Assembly: GCA_947488215.1 (NCBI GenBank) | Contig: CANLBD010000002.1 | Location: 1 to 49,523 of the forward strand | Direction: 5' to 3' | Length of the DNA: 49,523 nt | DNA from: Myxococcales bacterium | GTDB lineage: Bacteria; Myxococcota_A; Bradymonadia; UBA7976; UBA1532 | Part shown: piece after piece, positions 41,392 through 49,523 of the stretch | Numbering within the stretch: position 1 is the stretch's first letter | Layout of the letters: every line of letters begins with the position of its first letter | The notes under the pieces: generated by a model | What the model was told of the DNA's origin: nothing | Databases searched by the model: none | What the model saw: the letters and a program-made list of their open reading frames with translations, nothing else | Position numbers and translations under genes: made by a program

Positions 41392-44300
41392 TCAGCGTCG
41401 CGAAACGAACGCAAGCAGAGCGCGTGAGCGCCGCGCGTTCGCGAACAGGAGCTCACTGAGAGATTCGTCGACATGCCGCAGCGCATTCCCCGACGAAACG
41501 AGCAGGCCACCCGTCGGATAGACGTCCGTGGGAACGGGCGCGATGGCTGAGCCGGTGACATCGCCGTCCACGGTGGCCGAGTCTCCTGCGTCGCCCGACC
41601 AAGCGGCCACGCCCACCGAGGTCGCTGCCCACACACCATTCCCGGTCGCGGCCAGGCCCAGAGCGGGGAAGTCGAGCGGCGCGCCGCTGATCAACGCTGC
41701 AGCGGCGTCCGCCTCGAAGTCGCCCGCGTCGAAGGCGAGCACGCGGCGCGCCTTCGCGTCTGCGACGAACACGCGGTCGCTTGACGGGTCGGCGACCACA
41801 TGGGTGAAGACCCCGCCGATGCGACGCTGCGCTCGAAGCGCAGGCTGTCCGCGCTCCGCTGCGGCGACATCGATGACGCGGACCTCGCCGCCCTGAGTGA
41901 CCACGACGAGCCGGTCACCGGCGAGGCCGAAGTCTCCGGCGGGCAGATAGGCCAGCCCTGTCGCACGGCCCATCGCGCCGAGCGGCACTGTGCGCAGTGC
42001 CTTGAGGCGCTCAGCGTCGATGACGGTCACCGAGTCGCTGTCGGCGTTCAGCGCCCAAGCGCGCGACGTCCCGTTGGAGGTCGTGCCTGCGGCGACGTCG
42101 AGACAGCCTAAGCCGGTCCGGATCAGGCGGTCGTAAGACGCCGAGAGCTCGGGGCGGGCAAGGTCGATCACGGCCACGCCGCCGCTGCCGGGCGATGCGG
42201 CAAACACGAAGCGACCGCTCGGATCGGCTGCGAGCCCGCCGACACCGTTCGCCAGTCGGACCTCGTCACGCGGCCGGAACGTCAGGCGCCGGTCATTCGG
42301 GTCGCGACCGTATTCGACGACCCGCAGACGGCCTTCGCCGTCGACGACGCTCGCCGCGACCGCGAAAGGCGTGCCCGCGTCCTCGACGCTGAGCGTGAAG
42401 CTGCGCTCGCGGATGAGGCCGGAGGGCGCGATGACGCGCAGGCGGACCGTGAACTCGCCCGCATCGACGAAGGAGGGTGTCCACTGGATGCGCGCTGTTC
42501 GTCGACCCTCGGGTCCAGCGGGCTCGGTCAGTGTGAATCGAGCGCCCTCGGGGAGCGCGGGCGCCGGGACCTGAACGGGGCCGTCGAACGAGGCGTCGTC
42601 CTGCTGAGCGGCGAAGGCGACCACGTCGATGCTCAGCGCCTCGCCCTCGACGCCCTCGTAGCGGTTCTCAGCGGTCACGCGGGGGAGGGCGCGCGTGACG
42701 TCGACGTTGACCTCCGCCTCGTCCATACCGCCGTCGCCGTCGTCGACCGAGACGCGGATGCGGAAGCGCTGGATACGATCATAGGTGTGCCGAACCACCG
42801 CGCCGCTCAGCACGGTGCCGTCGCCCATGTCCCACGTGATGGTGGGTACGTCGTCCTCGACGTCCACGACGCGGGCCGTGAACGTCTGCTCAACGCCGAT
42901 CTCCAAGCTGCCCTCGGGCAGCGCGATCTCGAGTTGCGGTGCGGCGTTCACGATTTCGACGGTGAACTCTGCGGAGTCTTCGCTGCCGTCCTCGTCTTCG
43001 ACCGTCAGACGCACCAGGAAGGTGCCGTTGTCCGGCCAGGCGTAGTCCAGCGTCGCGAGCCCCGGGCCCTCTCGGACGACGCCGTTCCCCAAGTCCCAGC
43101 GGTAAGTCGTGATGGGGTCTGAAGGCGCCCCCGAGGTGCTCGTCGTCGCGTCGAGGCGCAGCGGCACGCCCTCGACGCCGGTGTTGGTGCCCGGCGGAAA
43201 GAGCACCGCAAAGTCAGCCGCGGGCGAGACGTCGAAGATCGTCACGTTCTTCGTCCCAGGGCGCTCATCGTCCTCGTCTACGGCCGTCAGCGTGACCACG
43301 ACAGCGCCGTCCCGCTCGAAGACGTGCGTCACGTCGCGCTCGTCCGGGCGCTTGTTCACGACCGGTGTGCCATCGCCGAAGCTCCAGCGGAGCGCCCGCA
43401 AAGGGTCTCCGGGTCCGCCTTCGCGGGTGTTGCCCGCCGAGAAGACCAGCGCCTGCCCTTCGACACCCAGTGCAGGGCCGACGACCTCGACGATCGGGTC
43501 GAGGTCTGCGACGACGACCTGCACGGACGCTTCGTCCGTCGAGCCGTTCACGTCCGTGACGGTGACCCGCGTCGTGTAGGTCCCATTGTTCGCATACGTG
43601 TGCGTGGGGCTGCGCTCCACGGGCCCCTCGAGGATCGGCGAGCCGTCCCCAAAGTCCCACGCGAAGCTCACGATGGGGTCGTTCCCACCCGGCGACGCCG
43701 TCACGGCGAAGGCCGTCGGCTGCCCCTCGACTTGGCGCGCGGCGTCGAACACCACGAGGTCGCTGATCGACGGTGGGACGTCGCGTACGACGAGGTCCAC
43801 CGACGCCGAGCAGGTCGAGTCGAGGTCACGCGCCACCAGCGTCACACGATAGGGCCCTGGGGCGTCGAAGACGTAGAGGGCGAAGTCTTGGCCGAAGATG
43901 GACTGGTCGGGCTCTACGCCGGGGCCGGGGAGGTTCTCGAAGTACCAATCAAAGGCGATGATCGGGTCGCTCGGGTGCCCCGCGACCGTGCCTGCGGCGT
44001 CGAAGGTGATCGCCTGACCTTGGTCGACCTCAAGGGCATCCGTGGTGAGGAAGCATGTCGGGTTGACGTCGGTCACGCGGATCACGGCTGAGGCCTCGGC
44101 CGTCGCGCCGTTCCCGGCGGTGACACGCAGGCGGATCGTAAAGACGCCGTCGCCGCGATTCGCCTCGAAGGTCGTCGTCGACTGGGTGCCTTCGCGGGCA
44201 TCGAAGAAGCCGTCGCCGTTCGTGTCCCACTCGTAGCGGACGATGCCGCCGATCTGCGCCGGAGCGTTGCTCCCGCGCGCGTCGAGGACAACCGACCCAC

Positions 44301-45255
44301 CCTGAGCAACCTGCGCGGGCGCAACGAGGACGGCCTCGGGTCGCTGCAGGATCGTAAACCGGCGCGTCGCGCTGACTTGAGCCCCGCCGCACACTGCGGT
44401 GGTCACGCTGAGCGTGTAGTCGCCCGGCTCATCGATGAGGGACCCGGGGATAAAGACGACCTCGGGCTCATTCCCGCGACGCAGGGTCGCGTTGCGGTAG
44501 TCGAGGCAGTCTTGACCCGCGGTGAGGCTGTAGGTCGGGTTCGCAGAGGGCACCGCGTCGCCCTCGGAGACCCCGTCGATGGCGATGACGACGGTCGGAT
44601 CGGCCGGGAATTGTCGCGTTGTGAGCACGACCTCCTGCGCGTTGCCGCAGTTGTCGGCAACCGTATAGATGCGCCGGACGCTGCACCCGTTCGTCACGGT
44701 CCGCAGCTCAATCGACGGCGCAGGGTCCTGAGCGTCCGTCAGGTTGTAGTTCAGCGGAGGCGGGACCATGTTGCAGACGTTGCCGTTCGGCAGGTCACCC
44801 ACCGGCCGCATCGTCGGCGCTGCGCGGTCAAGGCGGAACGACACCACGTCTGACGCGGCGGTCTCGTCCGCGACCTGTCCTTGGACCGTCAGCGTGCGAG
44901 CTGCGCCATCCTGAATCGCGAGCAGGCTGTAAAGATCCGTCTCCTCGGCGACCCCTTCGGCGGCGGGCGTATAGACCGCCACGAACTGCGGGTTCCCGTC
45001 GACCAAGAACGTGAGCGCGATGGGGTCGGGGACTCCGTTGCCGTTGTTCTCTGAGAGGCGAATCCGCGTCGATACGGGCCTCTGCGGCTGCGCGGCTTCG
45101 CCGCCCAGGATGCCTCCGAGGAAGGTCTCGCCGCCGTTGTTCACGCAGGCGCCTGCCGTCGGCGAGAGGATATCGAGGGAGACGACCGCAGGGCCGTTGG
45201 CGAGTGCCAACGACGGCGCGAGGAGACAGGCGGCCAACATCGACGTGCGGAGCAT
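41392..45255 (-). CDS. Secreted PKD-domain protein with C-terminal beta-propeller
   Basis: 1287 residues; ATG at 45255 with AAGGG six bases upstream. Signal peptide MLRTSMLAACLLAPSLALA; two Cys-containing beta modules (about 20-290, with YTVADNCGN); then about six PKD domains (about 295-850, each with a W-D-x-G-D-G core such as FAWDFGDGSP and WDMGDGTVL); an Ig-like putative domain with IQWTPSFVDAGEFTV; and a C-terminal seven-bladed-type repeat region (about 970-1287: VIDLARPELSAS, VTVIDAERLKALRTVPLG, VFVADAKARRVLAFD). PKD domains bind proteins or polymers outside the cell. It is the upstream partner of the Cys-rich lipoprotein and a paralogue of the PKD protein at 46134. Function unknown. Confidence 0.9.
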   Translation of the reverse strand: MLRTSMLAACLLAPSLALANGPAVVSLDILSPTAGACVNNGGETFLGGILGGEAAQPQRPVSTRIRLSENNGNGVPDPIALTFLVDGNPQFVAVYTPAAEGVAEETDLYSLLAIQDGAARTLTVQGQVADETAASDVVSFRLDRAAPTMRPVGDLPNGNVCNMVPPPLNYNLTDAQDPAPSIELRTVTNGCSVRRIYTVADNCGNAQEVVLTTRQFPADPTVVIAIDGVSEGDAVPSANPTYSLTAGQDCLDYRNATLRRGNEPEVVFIPGSLIDEPGDYTLSVTTAVCGGAQVSATRRFTILQRPEAVLVAPAQVAQGGSVVLDARGSNAPAQIGGIVRYEWDTNGDGFFDAREGTQSTTTFEANRGDGVFTIRLRVTAGNGATAEASAVIRVTDVNPTCFLTTDALEVDQGQAITFDAAGTVAGHPSDPIIAFDWYFENLPGPGVEPDQSIFGQDFALYVFDAPGPYRVTLVARDLDSTCSASVDLVVRDVPPSISDLVVFDAARQVEGQPTAFAVTASPGGNDPIVSFAWDFGDGSPILEGPVERSPTHTYANNGTYTTRVTVTDVNGSTDEASVQVVVADLDPIVEVVGPALGVEGQALVFSAGNTREGGPGDPLRALRWSFGDGTPVVNKRPDERDVTHVFERDGAVVVTLTAVDEDDERPGTKNVTIFDVSPAADFAVLFPPGTNTGVEGVPLRLDATTSTSGAPSDPITTYRWDLGNGVVREGPGLATLDYAWPDNGTFLVRLTVEDEDGSEDSAEFTVEIVNAAPQLEIALPEGSLEIGVEQTFTARVVDVEDDVPTITWDMGDGTVLSGAVVRHTYDRIQRFRIRVSVDDGDGGMDEAEVNVDVTRALPRVTAENRYEGVEGEALSIDVVAFAAQQDDASFDGPVQVPAPALPEGARFTLTEPAGPEGRRTARIQWTPSFVDAGEFTVRLRVIAPSGLIRERSFTLSVEDAGTPFAVAASVVDGEGRLRVVEYGRDPNDRRLTFRPRDEVRLANGVGGLAADPSGRFVFAASPGSGGVAVIDLARPELSASYDRLIRTGLGCLDVAAGTTSNGTSRAWALNADSDSVTVIDAERLKALRTVPLGAMGRATGLAYLPAGDFGLAGDRLVVVTQGGEVRVIDVAAAERGQPALRAQRRIGGVFTHVVADPSSDRVFVADAKARRVLAFDAGDFEADAAAALISGAPLDFPALGLAATGNGVWAATSVGVAAWSGDAGDSATVDGDVTGSAIAPVPTDVYPTGGLLVSSGNALRHVDESLSELLFANARRSRALLAFVSRR

Positions 45256-45316
45256 GGGGCACCCTTGAACCGTGAGGCTGTCGAGAGCAGATCGCGACGC
45301 GACTCTGAGCGCCGAC

Positions 45317-45346
45317 AGACTAACCCTGAACACTGGAATGATCCAA
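45317..45346 (-). promoter_or_regulatory. Putative promoter of the PKD / Cys-rich lipoprotein operon
   Basis: TTGGAT (45346-45341) and TAGTCT (45322-45317) with an 18-base spacer on the minus strand. The start near 45310 gives a leader of about 55 bases before the ATG at 45255. Confidence 0.45.
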
Positions 45347-45386
45347 GTGACGCGACGGCACGTAGAGGGTGTTTCATGGTCGCCGT

Positions 45387-45416
45387 TTGCGCGTGCGGTC
45401 GATGCGCTGCTATGTG
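45387..45416 (+). promoter_or_regulatory. Putative promoter of the small anchored protein at 45457
   Basis: TTGCGC (45387-45392), 18-base spacer, and an extended -10 element TGC-TATGTG (TATGTG at 45411-45416). A start near 45423 gives a leader of about 34 bases that carries the AAGGAGG site. Confidence 0.45.
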
Positions 45417-45456
45417 GCTCAGTGGTGCGTTCTCAGGGTTTCCGAAGGAGGCAAGC

Positions 45457-46080
45457 GTGAAAAATGCTGTGGTTGGGGGCGTCGCGGTCGTCGCCGTGGC
45501 GCTGGGGTTGTGGGTCTGGAGCGAGTCGAACCGCTCGACGCCGAAGAGCAACGGCCCCGCGCCGGAGAGCGATGCGCCACGCGCCGTCGAGGCGCTGCCC
45601 GCCTTTGACGCGGGCGTCGCCGCTGTCGACGCGGGTCTGCAGCCCGACGCCGCGCTGACGGCCGAGCGTGTGCGTGAGGCGGGCCTCTTTGGTCGGCCCG
45701 CGACCTGGGTCGATGGTCAATTCCTCAACGGTTCGGGGAGCTGGAAGAAGGTCGCGGACGCGGCCTCGCCGACGTTCACGAACGAGCGCGGCGTCGTCGC
45801 GCGTGTCGTTGTAGAGGGTGACAAGGTGGTCGGCGCCCGGATCGAGTTCCCCAAGACGGCAGCGACCGCGGACGTTCAGACGTTGTCGCCTCAGCTCGTC
45901 GGGTTCCGAACGGCGCTCGACCCGCAGGGCTACCAGATGGCCGACCAGAAGCTCGGCACGCAGAGGTCGGGCGAGTTCACCACGGCCGAGGGGCGCAAGG
46001 TGTACTGGAAGGGCGAGGTCTTCAACGCGACCCCGCCCGCGCGACCCATCTGGATGGAGTATCGACTCTCACCGTTCTGA
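45457..46080 (+). CDS. Membrane-anchored protein of unknown function
   Basis: 207 residues from a GTG at 45457, fixed by the strongest ribosome binding site of the window, AAGGAGG five bases upstream. The N-terminus VKNAVVGGVAVVAVALGLWVW is a single membrane helix; a Ser/Pro/Asp-rich linker (about 23-70) leads to a compact beta-rich domain (about 75-207) with GSWKKVADAASPTFTNERGVVARVVVEGDKVVGARIEF and WMEYRLSPF at the end. No known family is recognised. It lies between two minus-strand PKD genes, which makes it a possible partner in the same surface system, by position only. Its stop lies inside a strong hairpin. Confidence 0.82.
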   Translation: MKNAVVGGVAVVAVALGLWVWSESNRSTPKSNGPAPESDAPRAVEALPAFDAGVAAVDAGLQPDAALTAERVREAGLFGRPATWVDGQFLNGSGSWKKVADAASPTFTNERGVVARVVVEGDKVVGARIEFPKTAATADVQTLSPQLVGFRTALDPQGYQMADQKLGTQRSGEFTTAEGRKVYWKGEVFNATPPARPIWMEYRLSPF

Positions 46081-46110
46081 CCCGGCGGCGCGCACGGGCG
46101 CCGCGGGGTC
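46079..46110. terminator. Strong hairpin between convergent genes
   Basis: Thirteen-base arms (46079-46091 and 46098-46110) pair with a single mismatch around a 6-base loop. The stem begins with the last bases of the stop codon of the gene at 45457 and lies 24 bases before the end of the minus-strand PKD gene. It lacks a T tract on either side, so it may act as a Rho-aided or bidirectional terminator. Confidence 0.5.
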
Positions 46111-46133
46111 AGCGCGGGGATTCGGCCAGGACG

Positions 46134-49100
46134 TCAGGGCGCCGGCTGCGCCTCGGGGCAGACCGCCGGCCACGGCTGCGGCGCGACGCCTTCGCGCGCG
46201 ACGAAGCACGTGTTGTAGGTCCGCACGATCAGGCAGCGCTGTTCGTCGTTCGTGTAGTACTGCAGCGCCGCGTCGACCTGCGTGTTATCGACGAGCGCGA
46301 GGCCCGCGCGCTGCGAGGTCCGCGCGTTTCGTGCGACCGCCGAGAACTGACCGCAGACGAACTCGACGCGGAGCAGCGAGATCTCGATGCGGAACTTCAC
46401 GGCGAGCATGAGACAGGCCTGAATGTTGCGGATGTAGACGCCCTCACCGGCCGCCTCGTAGAGGTCGTCGATCAAGTCCATCAGCAGCAGCTCGTTCTGG
46501 AGTGCCTGCTCATCGGTGATGCACTGGCCGGCATCGCACACGATCGCGATCGGCAGGCGCACCAAGTCCTGAATGCGCCCGAGTGTGTCGAGCGTGTCGA
46601 GCACCTGAGCGTGACCGGGACCGAGGTCGCCGGGCGCGCCGGAGTCGACATACGTCTGCAGCTCGGTACGGAGCTCGCCGAGCGCCGTGATCAGGTTCGT
46701 GTTGACCGCGTTCGCGTTCGCGACGCGGCGGACCGGGTCGGCGTTCGCACCCACCGGCTCCTGCACCGCGAACTTGTCGAAGCGGTTGCAGGGGTCGATC
46801 GCGTCTCGCAGGTAGAAGTACGCCTCATACCCTGCGCCGAAGAGGTCGCGCACAAGCTGAGCGCCCGCCGCCCCCGAAACATCTCGGCGGAAGTTCGGGT
46901 CGTCATAAATGGCCCGCAGATCCGCCAAGTAGCTGTCTGCGCGGACCACGGAGGGGTGGTCAGCGGGCACGGGGGCTCGGTTCTGCTCACCCGTCACGAC
47001 AGACGTTCGGAGCGCGGTGAGGTCGCGGAGCAGCGTGCGAGAGATAGCCCAGAGCAGGTTGCCGTAGTCACCTCCGGCCTCCTGCGAGCGCTTCACGTCG
47101 AACGTGATCGAGTCCCAGGCCACCCACGAATCACCGCGGCGGCCGTAACGCTCGGCCCACAGGCCACCGTCCTCAATCGTCGCCTGCGTGTTCAGGACGC
47201 GCCCCTTCGCGACGAGCGAGGCGTTGGGGTCGTTCCGCACCGCGGCGATGCGCGCATCGGCCACCTGCATCAGCTCCGCGAACGTGATCTCCCGCACGCG
47301 CAGGTTGATGCGCTGCGTCGTCGACGAGTCCCGGTCGTACACTGTGACGGTGACCGGGTAGTTGCCGGCGTCTTCGAAGATCCAGGTCGTCGATTCACCC
47401 GCGCGGTCCGGCTGGCCGTCGCCCGTAAAGTCCCACTCGATGCGGGTAATCGGGTCGCCGGGGGCACCCTGCGTGGCGTCGATGCTGAACCGCATGTCGG
47501 CGATCTCATACGCAGGGTCCGGCGGCGTCACCGCGTTGATGATCGGGTCGACGTCGCGCACGGTCACCGTGGTGACGACGCTCGCGTTGTTGTCCTCGTC
47601 CTGCACCGTGAGGCGCACGTTGTAGAGGCCGTCATTGAGCCATGTGTGCGTCACGGAGTTGGCCGCGGGCGCGACGACGACGCCGTTGGGCGTCCCGTCG
47701 TTGAAGTCCCACGTGTAGCGGGTGATCGCGTCGGCGGGGCTGAGCGAGCGGCTCGCCGCTCCGTCCAGCGTCAACGCGACGCCCTGCGGCACGACATAAG
47801 GGCCAGCCGCGCTCGCGATGGGCGTGATGTCCCGCACGGTGACCTGGAAGAGCTGGTCAGCGGAGCTCCCGAGCGAGTCCGTCGCGCGCAGTGTGCCCGT
47901 GAAGACGCCGTTCGCGTCCGTAGGGAAGGTGGCCAGCGGCGACGCGGAGGCGCCCATGGGGGCGTTGCTCGTGAAGTCGAAGGTCCCGTCGTTCGTGAAG
48001 TCCCACTCGTAGCGCACGATGCGGTCAATGGCCTCGGGCGCAGAGGACTCCGAAGCGTCCAGTTGGAGACCGCTGCCCTCGTCCACGATGTAGCTTGGGC
48101 GACCGACCGGTCCTGCGGGGTCCACGTTCGGGTGCCCCGCGATCTGCGCATCGGGCACGGGCGAACGGTTGACCGCGAAGTTCAGCAGCTGGTGACGCGG
48201 CGTGCCGGAGCAGTTCGTAATGGTCAGGTCGAGCGTGTAGGTGCCCGGCAGGTCGACGACCGAGTTCGCGACATAGTTGTTCGCCGCACCGCCGTTGTGC
48301 GCGAGCGTGGCCATGATGCTGTTCACGCAGTCTGCGGGGCCAACGACCATCCACGTCAGGCGCGTCGACTGCACGAGCTGACCCTCGGTCGCGCCGTTCA
48401 CAGTGACCTCGACCGGCTCGGCGACGCGCACGTTGCGCACCGCAGAACCGACGTTGCCGCACTTGTCCGTCGCCGTGACCGTGTACGTATCGCGGCAGCC
48501 GAGCTCAACCCGCGACTGCTCGACGCGGGGACTCGGATCGCCCGCATCCTGCACGCGCGGCTGCAAGTCGACGTTGGCGGCCTGGTTTGCCGGCAAGCAG
48601 ATGTTCTCGCTGATGAGCATGTTCCCGAAAGACACGGCGGGCGCCGTGCGGTCGAAGGTGATCGGGCCACCCGCGTTCACCGTCACTACGCCGCCTTGGT
48701 TGTCGTCGAACCGCACCTCGAGCGCGACGCCGCCCTCGGGGACGAGCGCGGGGTTCGCGATGCGGATTGTGCCGTTGACAGGCGTTCCGTTCGCGTTCGT
48801 CGCGACGTTGTTCTGGCGAGCGACCTCGACGCCACCCGCGAGTACGATGACTGTGACGGGATCACCCTCGGGGTCCGCGACGGAGTAAGCGACGTCGAAC
48901 GGCGCCGCACCGATGCAGACGGTCGGGTCGTCCGAGCGCGGCGAACGAATCTCGCCGACCGGCGGCGCCTCGAGCTGCACCCGGATGGTCGCCTGCGCGG
49001 GCTGGCTGCACAGGCGGGGGTTGCCCGAGTCGCACACGACCAAGTTGACGAGGAAGTCCTGGCCGATCTGCCAAGCGACGTTGCTGTAACCCGCGACAGT

Positions 49101-49523
49101 CGCGCCCTCAAAGTCGTCGAGGCCGCCGTTCGGACCGCCCACAACGCCGTTGTCGTCCGTACCGAAGAGGCCGTCATTGTCGGTGTCCCAGCGGTAGGTC
49201 GAGATGGCATCGCAGGGCGCGTTCGGGTCGCGCGAGTTGCGCCCATCGAGCGTCACGGTCGCGAATCCAGCGCCCACACGGCCCGTGACGTACGGACCGC
49301 CGGCGTTGGCGACGGGCGCGACGTTGACGAGGTTCAGGCGGACGTTGACGTTGACCGTCGCCGAGGTGTGGCCCGCTGCGTCGACGACGCGGACGCGGGC
49401 GACGTAGGGCGTTTGGAGCGCGGCCACGTTGCGGGTCACGCGGGCGCCCTGCGTCTCGAAGACGCCGTCGCCGTCGCCGTCGAAGTCCCACTCGTAGCGC
49501 GCGATCGCGAGGTTCGCATCTCC
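46134..49523 (-). CDS. PKD-domain surface protein with helical C-terminal domain (5' end outside window)
   Basis: The 3' 1129 residues of a larger gene; the frame stays open to the right edge, where the partial domain reads YEWDFDGDGDG. About five PKD domains are visible (each with a Y/E-W-D-F/T core, for example YRWDTDNDGLFG and YTWDFNDGTPNG), interrupted by Cys-containing beta modules (YTVTATDKCGN) homologous to those of the protein at 41392. The last about 390 residues (from ITFAELMQVADARIAAV) switch to a mainly helical region with Cys pairs and no recognised family. No membrane anchor is seen in the visible part. It is probably secreted or on the cell surface. Confidence 0.88.
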   Translation of the reverse strand, partial: GDANLAIARYEWDFDGDGDGVFETQGARVTRNVAALQTPYVARVRVVDAAGHTSATVNVNVRLNLVNVAPVANAGGPYVTGRVGAGFATVTLDGRNSRDPNAPCDAISTYRWDTDNDGLFGTDDNGVVGGPNGGLDDFEGATVAGYSNVAWQIGQDFLVNLVVCDSGNPRLCSQPAQATIRVQLEAPPVGEIRSPRSDDPTVCIGAAPFDVAYSVADPEGDPVTVIVLAGGVEVARQNNVATNANGTPVNGTIRIANPALVPEGGVALEVRFDDNQGGVVTVNAGGPITFDRTAPAVSFGNMLISENICLPANQAANVDLQPRVQDAGDPSPRVEQSRVELGCRDTYTVTATDKCGNVGSAVRNVRVAEPVEVTVNGATEGQLVQSTRLTWMVVGPADCVNSIMATLAHNGGAANNYVANSVVDLPGTYTLDLTITNCSGTPRHQLLNFAVNRSPVPDAQIAGHPNVDPAGPVGRPSYIVDEGSGLQLDASESSAPEAIDRIVRYEWDFTNDGTFDFTSNAPMGASASPLATFPTDANGVFTGTLRATDSLGSSADQLFQVTVRDITPIASAAGPYVVPQGVALTLDGAASRSLSPADAITRYTWDFNDGTPNGVVVAPAANSVTHTWLNDGLYNVRLTVQDEDNNASVVTTVTVRDVDPIINAVTPPDPAYEIADMRFSIDATQGAPGDPITRIEWDFTGDGQPDRAGESTTWIFEDAGNYPVTVTVYDRDSSTTQRINLRVREITFAELMQVADARIAAVRNDPNASLVAKGRVLNTQATIEDGGLWAERYGRRGDSWVAWDSITFDVKRSQEAGGDYGNLLWAISRTLLRDLTALRTSVVTGEQNRAPVPADHPSVVRADSYLADLRAIYDDPNFRRDVSGAAGAQLVRDLFGAGYEAYFYLRDAIDPCNRFDKFAVQEPVGANADPVRRVANANAVNTNLITALGELRTELQTYVDSGAPGDLGPGHAQVLDTLDTLGRIQDLVRLPIAIVCDAGQCITDEQALQNELLLMDLIDDLYEAAGEGVYIRNIQACLMLAVKFRIEISLLRVEFVCGQFSAVARNARTSQRAGLALVDNTQVDAALQYYTNDEQRCLIVRTYNTCFVAREGVAPQPWPAVCPEAQPAP

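Overview
The window reads as ordinary chromosome from a high-GC, predatory- or myxobacterium-like Gram-negative bacterium, most likely Myxococcota. The evidence is lineage-typical content: two Hanks-type Ser/Thr kinases (one with PEGA repeats), many lipoproteins with Asp/Ala/Pro-rich linkers, giant PKD-domain and cysteine-rich secreted proteins, an OmpA protein with thrombospondin type 3 repeats, a CotH-family lipoprotein, an alkyl-DHAP-synthase-like flavoprotein, and frequent GTG starts. No tRNA, rRNA, insertion sequence, phage gene or CRISPR array was seen. Coding density is very high. No gene-free stretch exceeds about 200 bases.

Layout. 1-222 is the 5' part of cinA (minus), divergent from a PEGA-domain kinase (372-2738). 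An OmpA/TSP3 porin (2759-4156, minus) diverges from two coupled lipoproteins of unknown function (4355-7221). Then come an AsmA-like/GT51 transglycosylase fusion (minus), greB (plus), dus plus a Cys-rich lipoprotein (minus), a tandem DsbA/HCCA-isomerase protein coupled to a DegT/DnrJ aminotransferase (plus), a Tex-like S1 protein (plus), a CotH-like lipoprotein (minus), a tail-anchored kinase with gluQRS (plus) and sodB (minus).

21269-27009 holds a small membrane protein, the inositol pair (inositol-3-phosphate synthase followed 2 bases later by a bifunctional CDP-inositol-forming nucleotidyltransferase/CDP-alcohol transferase, with a good sigma-54-like promoter upstream), dinB and an organophosphate-type MFS transporter. 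27006-28830 (minus) is a tightly overlapping ECF sigma / membrane anti-sigma-like / DUF3106-like operon. Divergent from it is a five-gene unit (28974-36814): arginine decarboxylase, a winged-helix protein, an alkyl-DHAP-synthase-like flavoprotein, an MFS transporter and a PHP-type metallohydrolase lipoprotein, with junctions from an 8-base overlap to a 7-base gap.

36827-37591 is gloB (minus), followed by an unlisted-size 41-residue extremely basic protein (37688-37813, plus). The last 12 kb is a cell-surface region on the minus strand: a PKD protein with a novel-looking helical C-terminus (46134 to the right edge, 5' end missing), a PKD/beta-propeller protein and a Cys-rich/PPC-like lipoprotein, with one small membrane-anchored protein (45457-46080) on the plus strand.

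The most interesting signals are metabolic and lipid-related. The window has both a CDP-inositol route (possible inositol phospholipid or inositol-phosphodiester synthesis) and an ether-lipid enzyme with the catalytic three-histidine motif. Several promoters of the form TTGnnn-17/18-TAnnnn could be located, including two face-to-face divergent pairs. All functions are read from sequence motifs alone; no database search was run.
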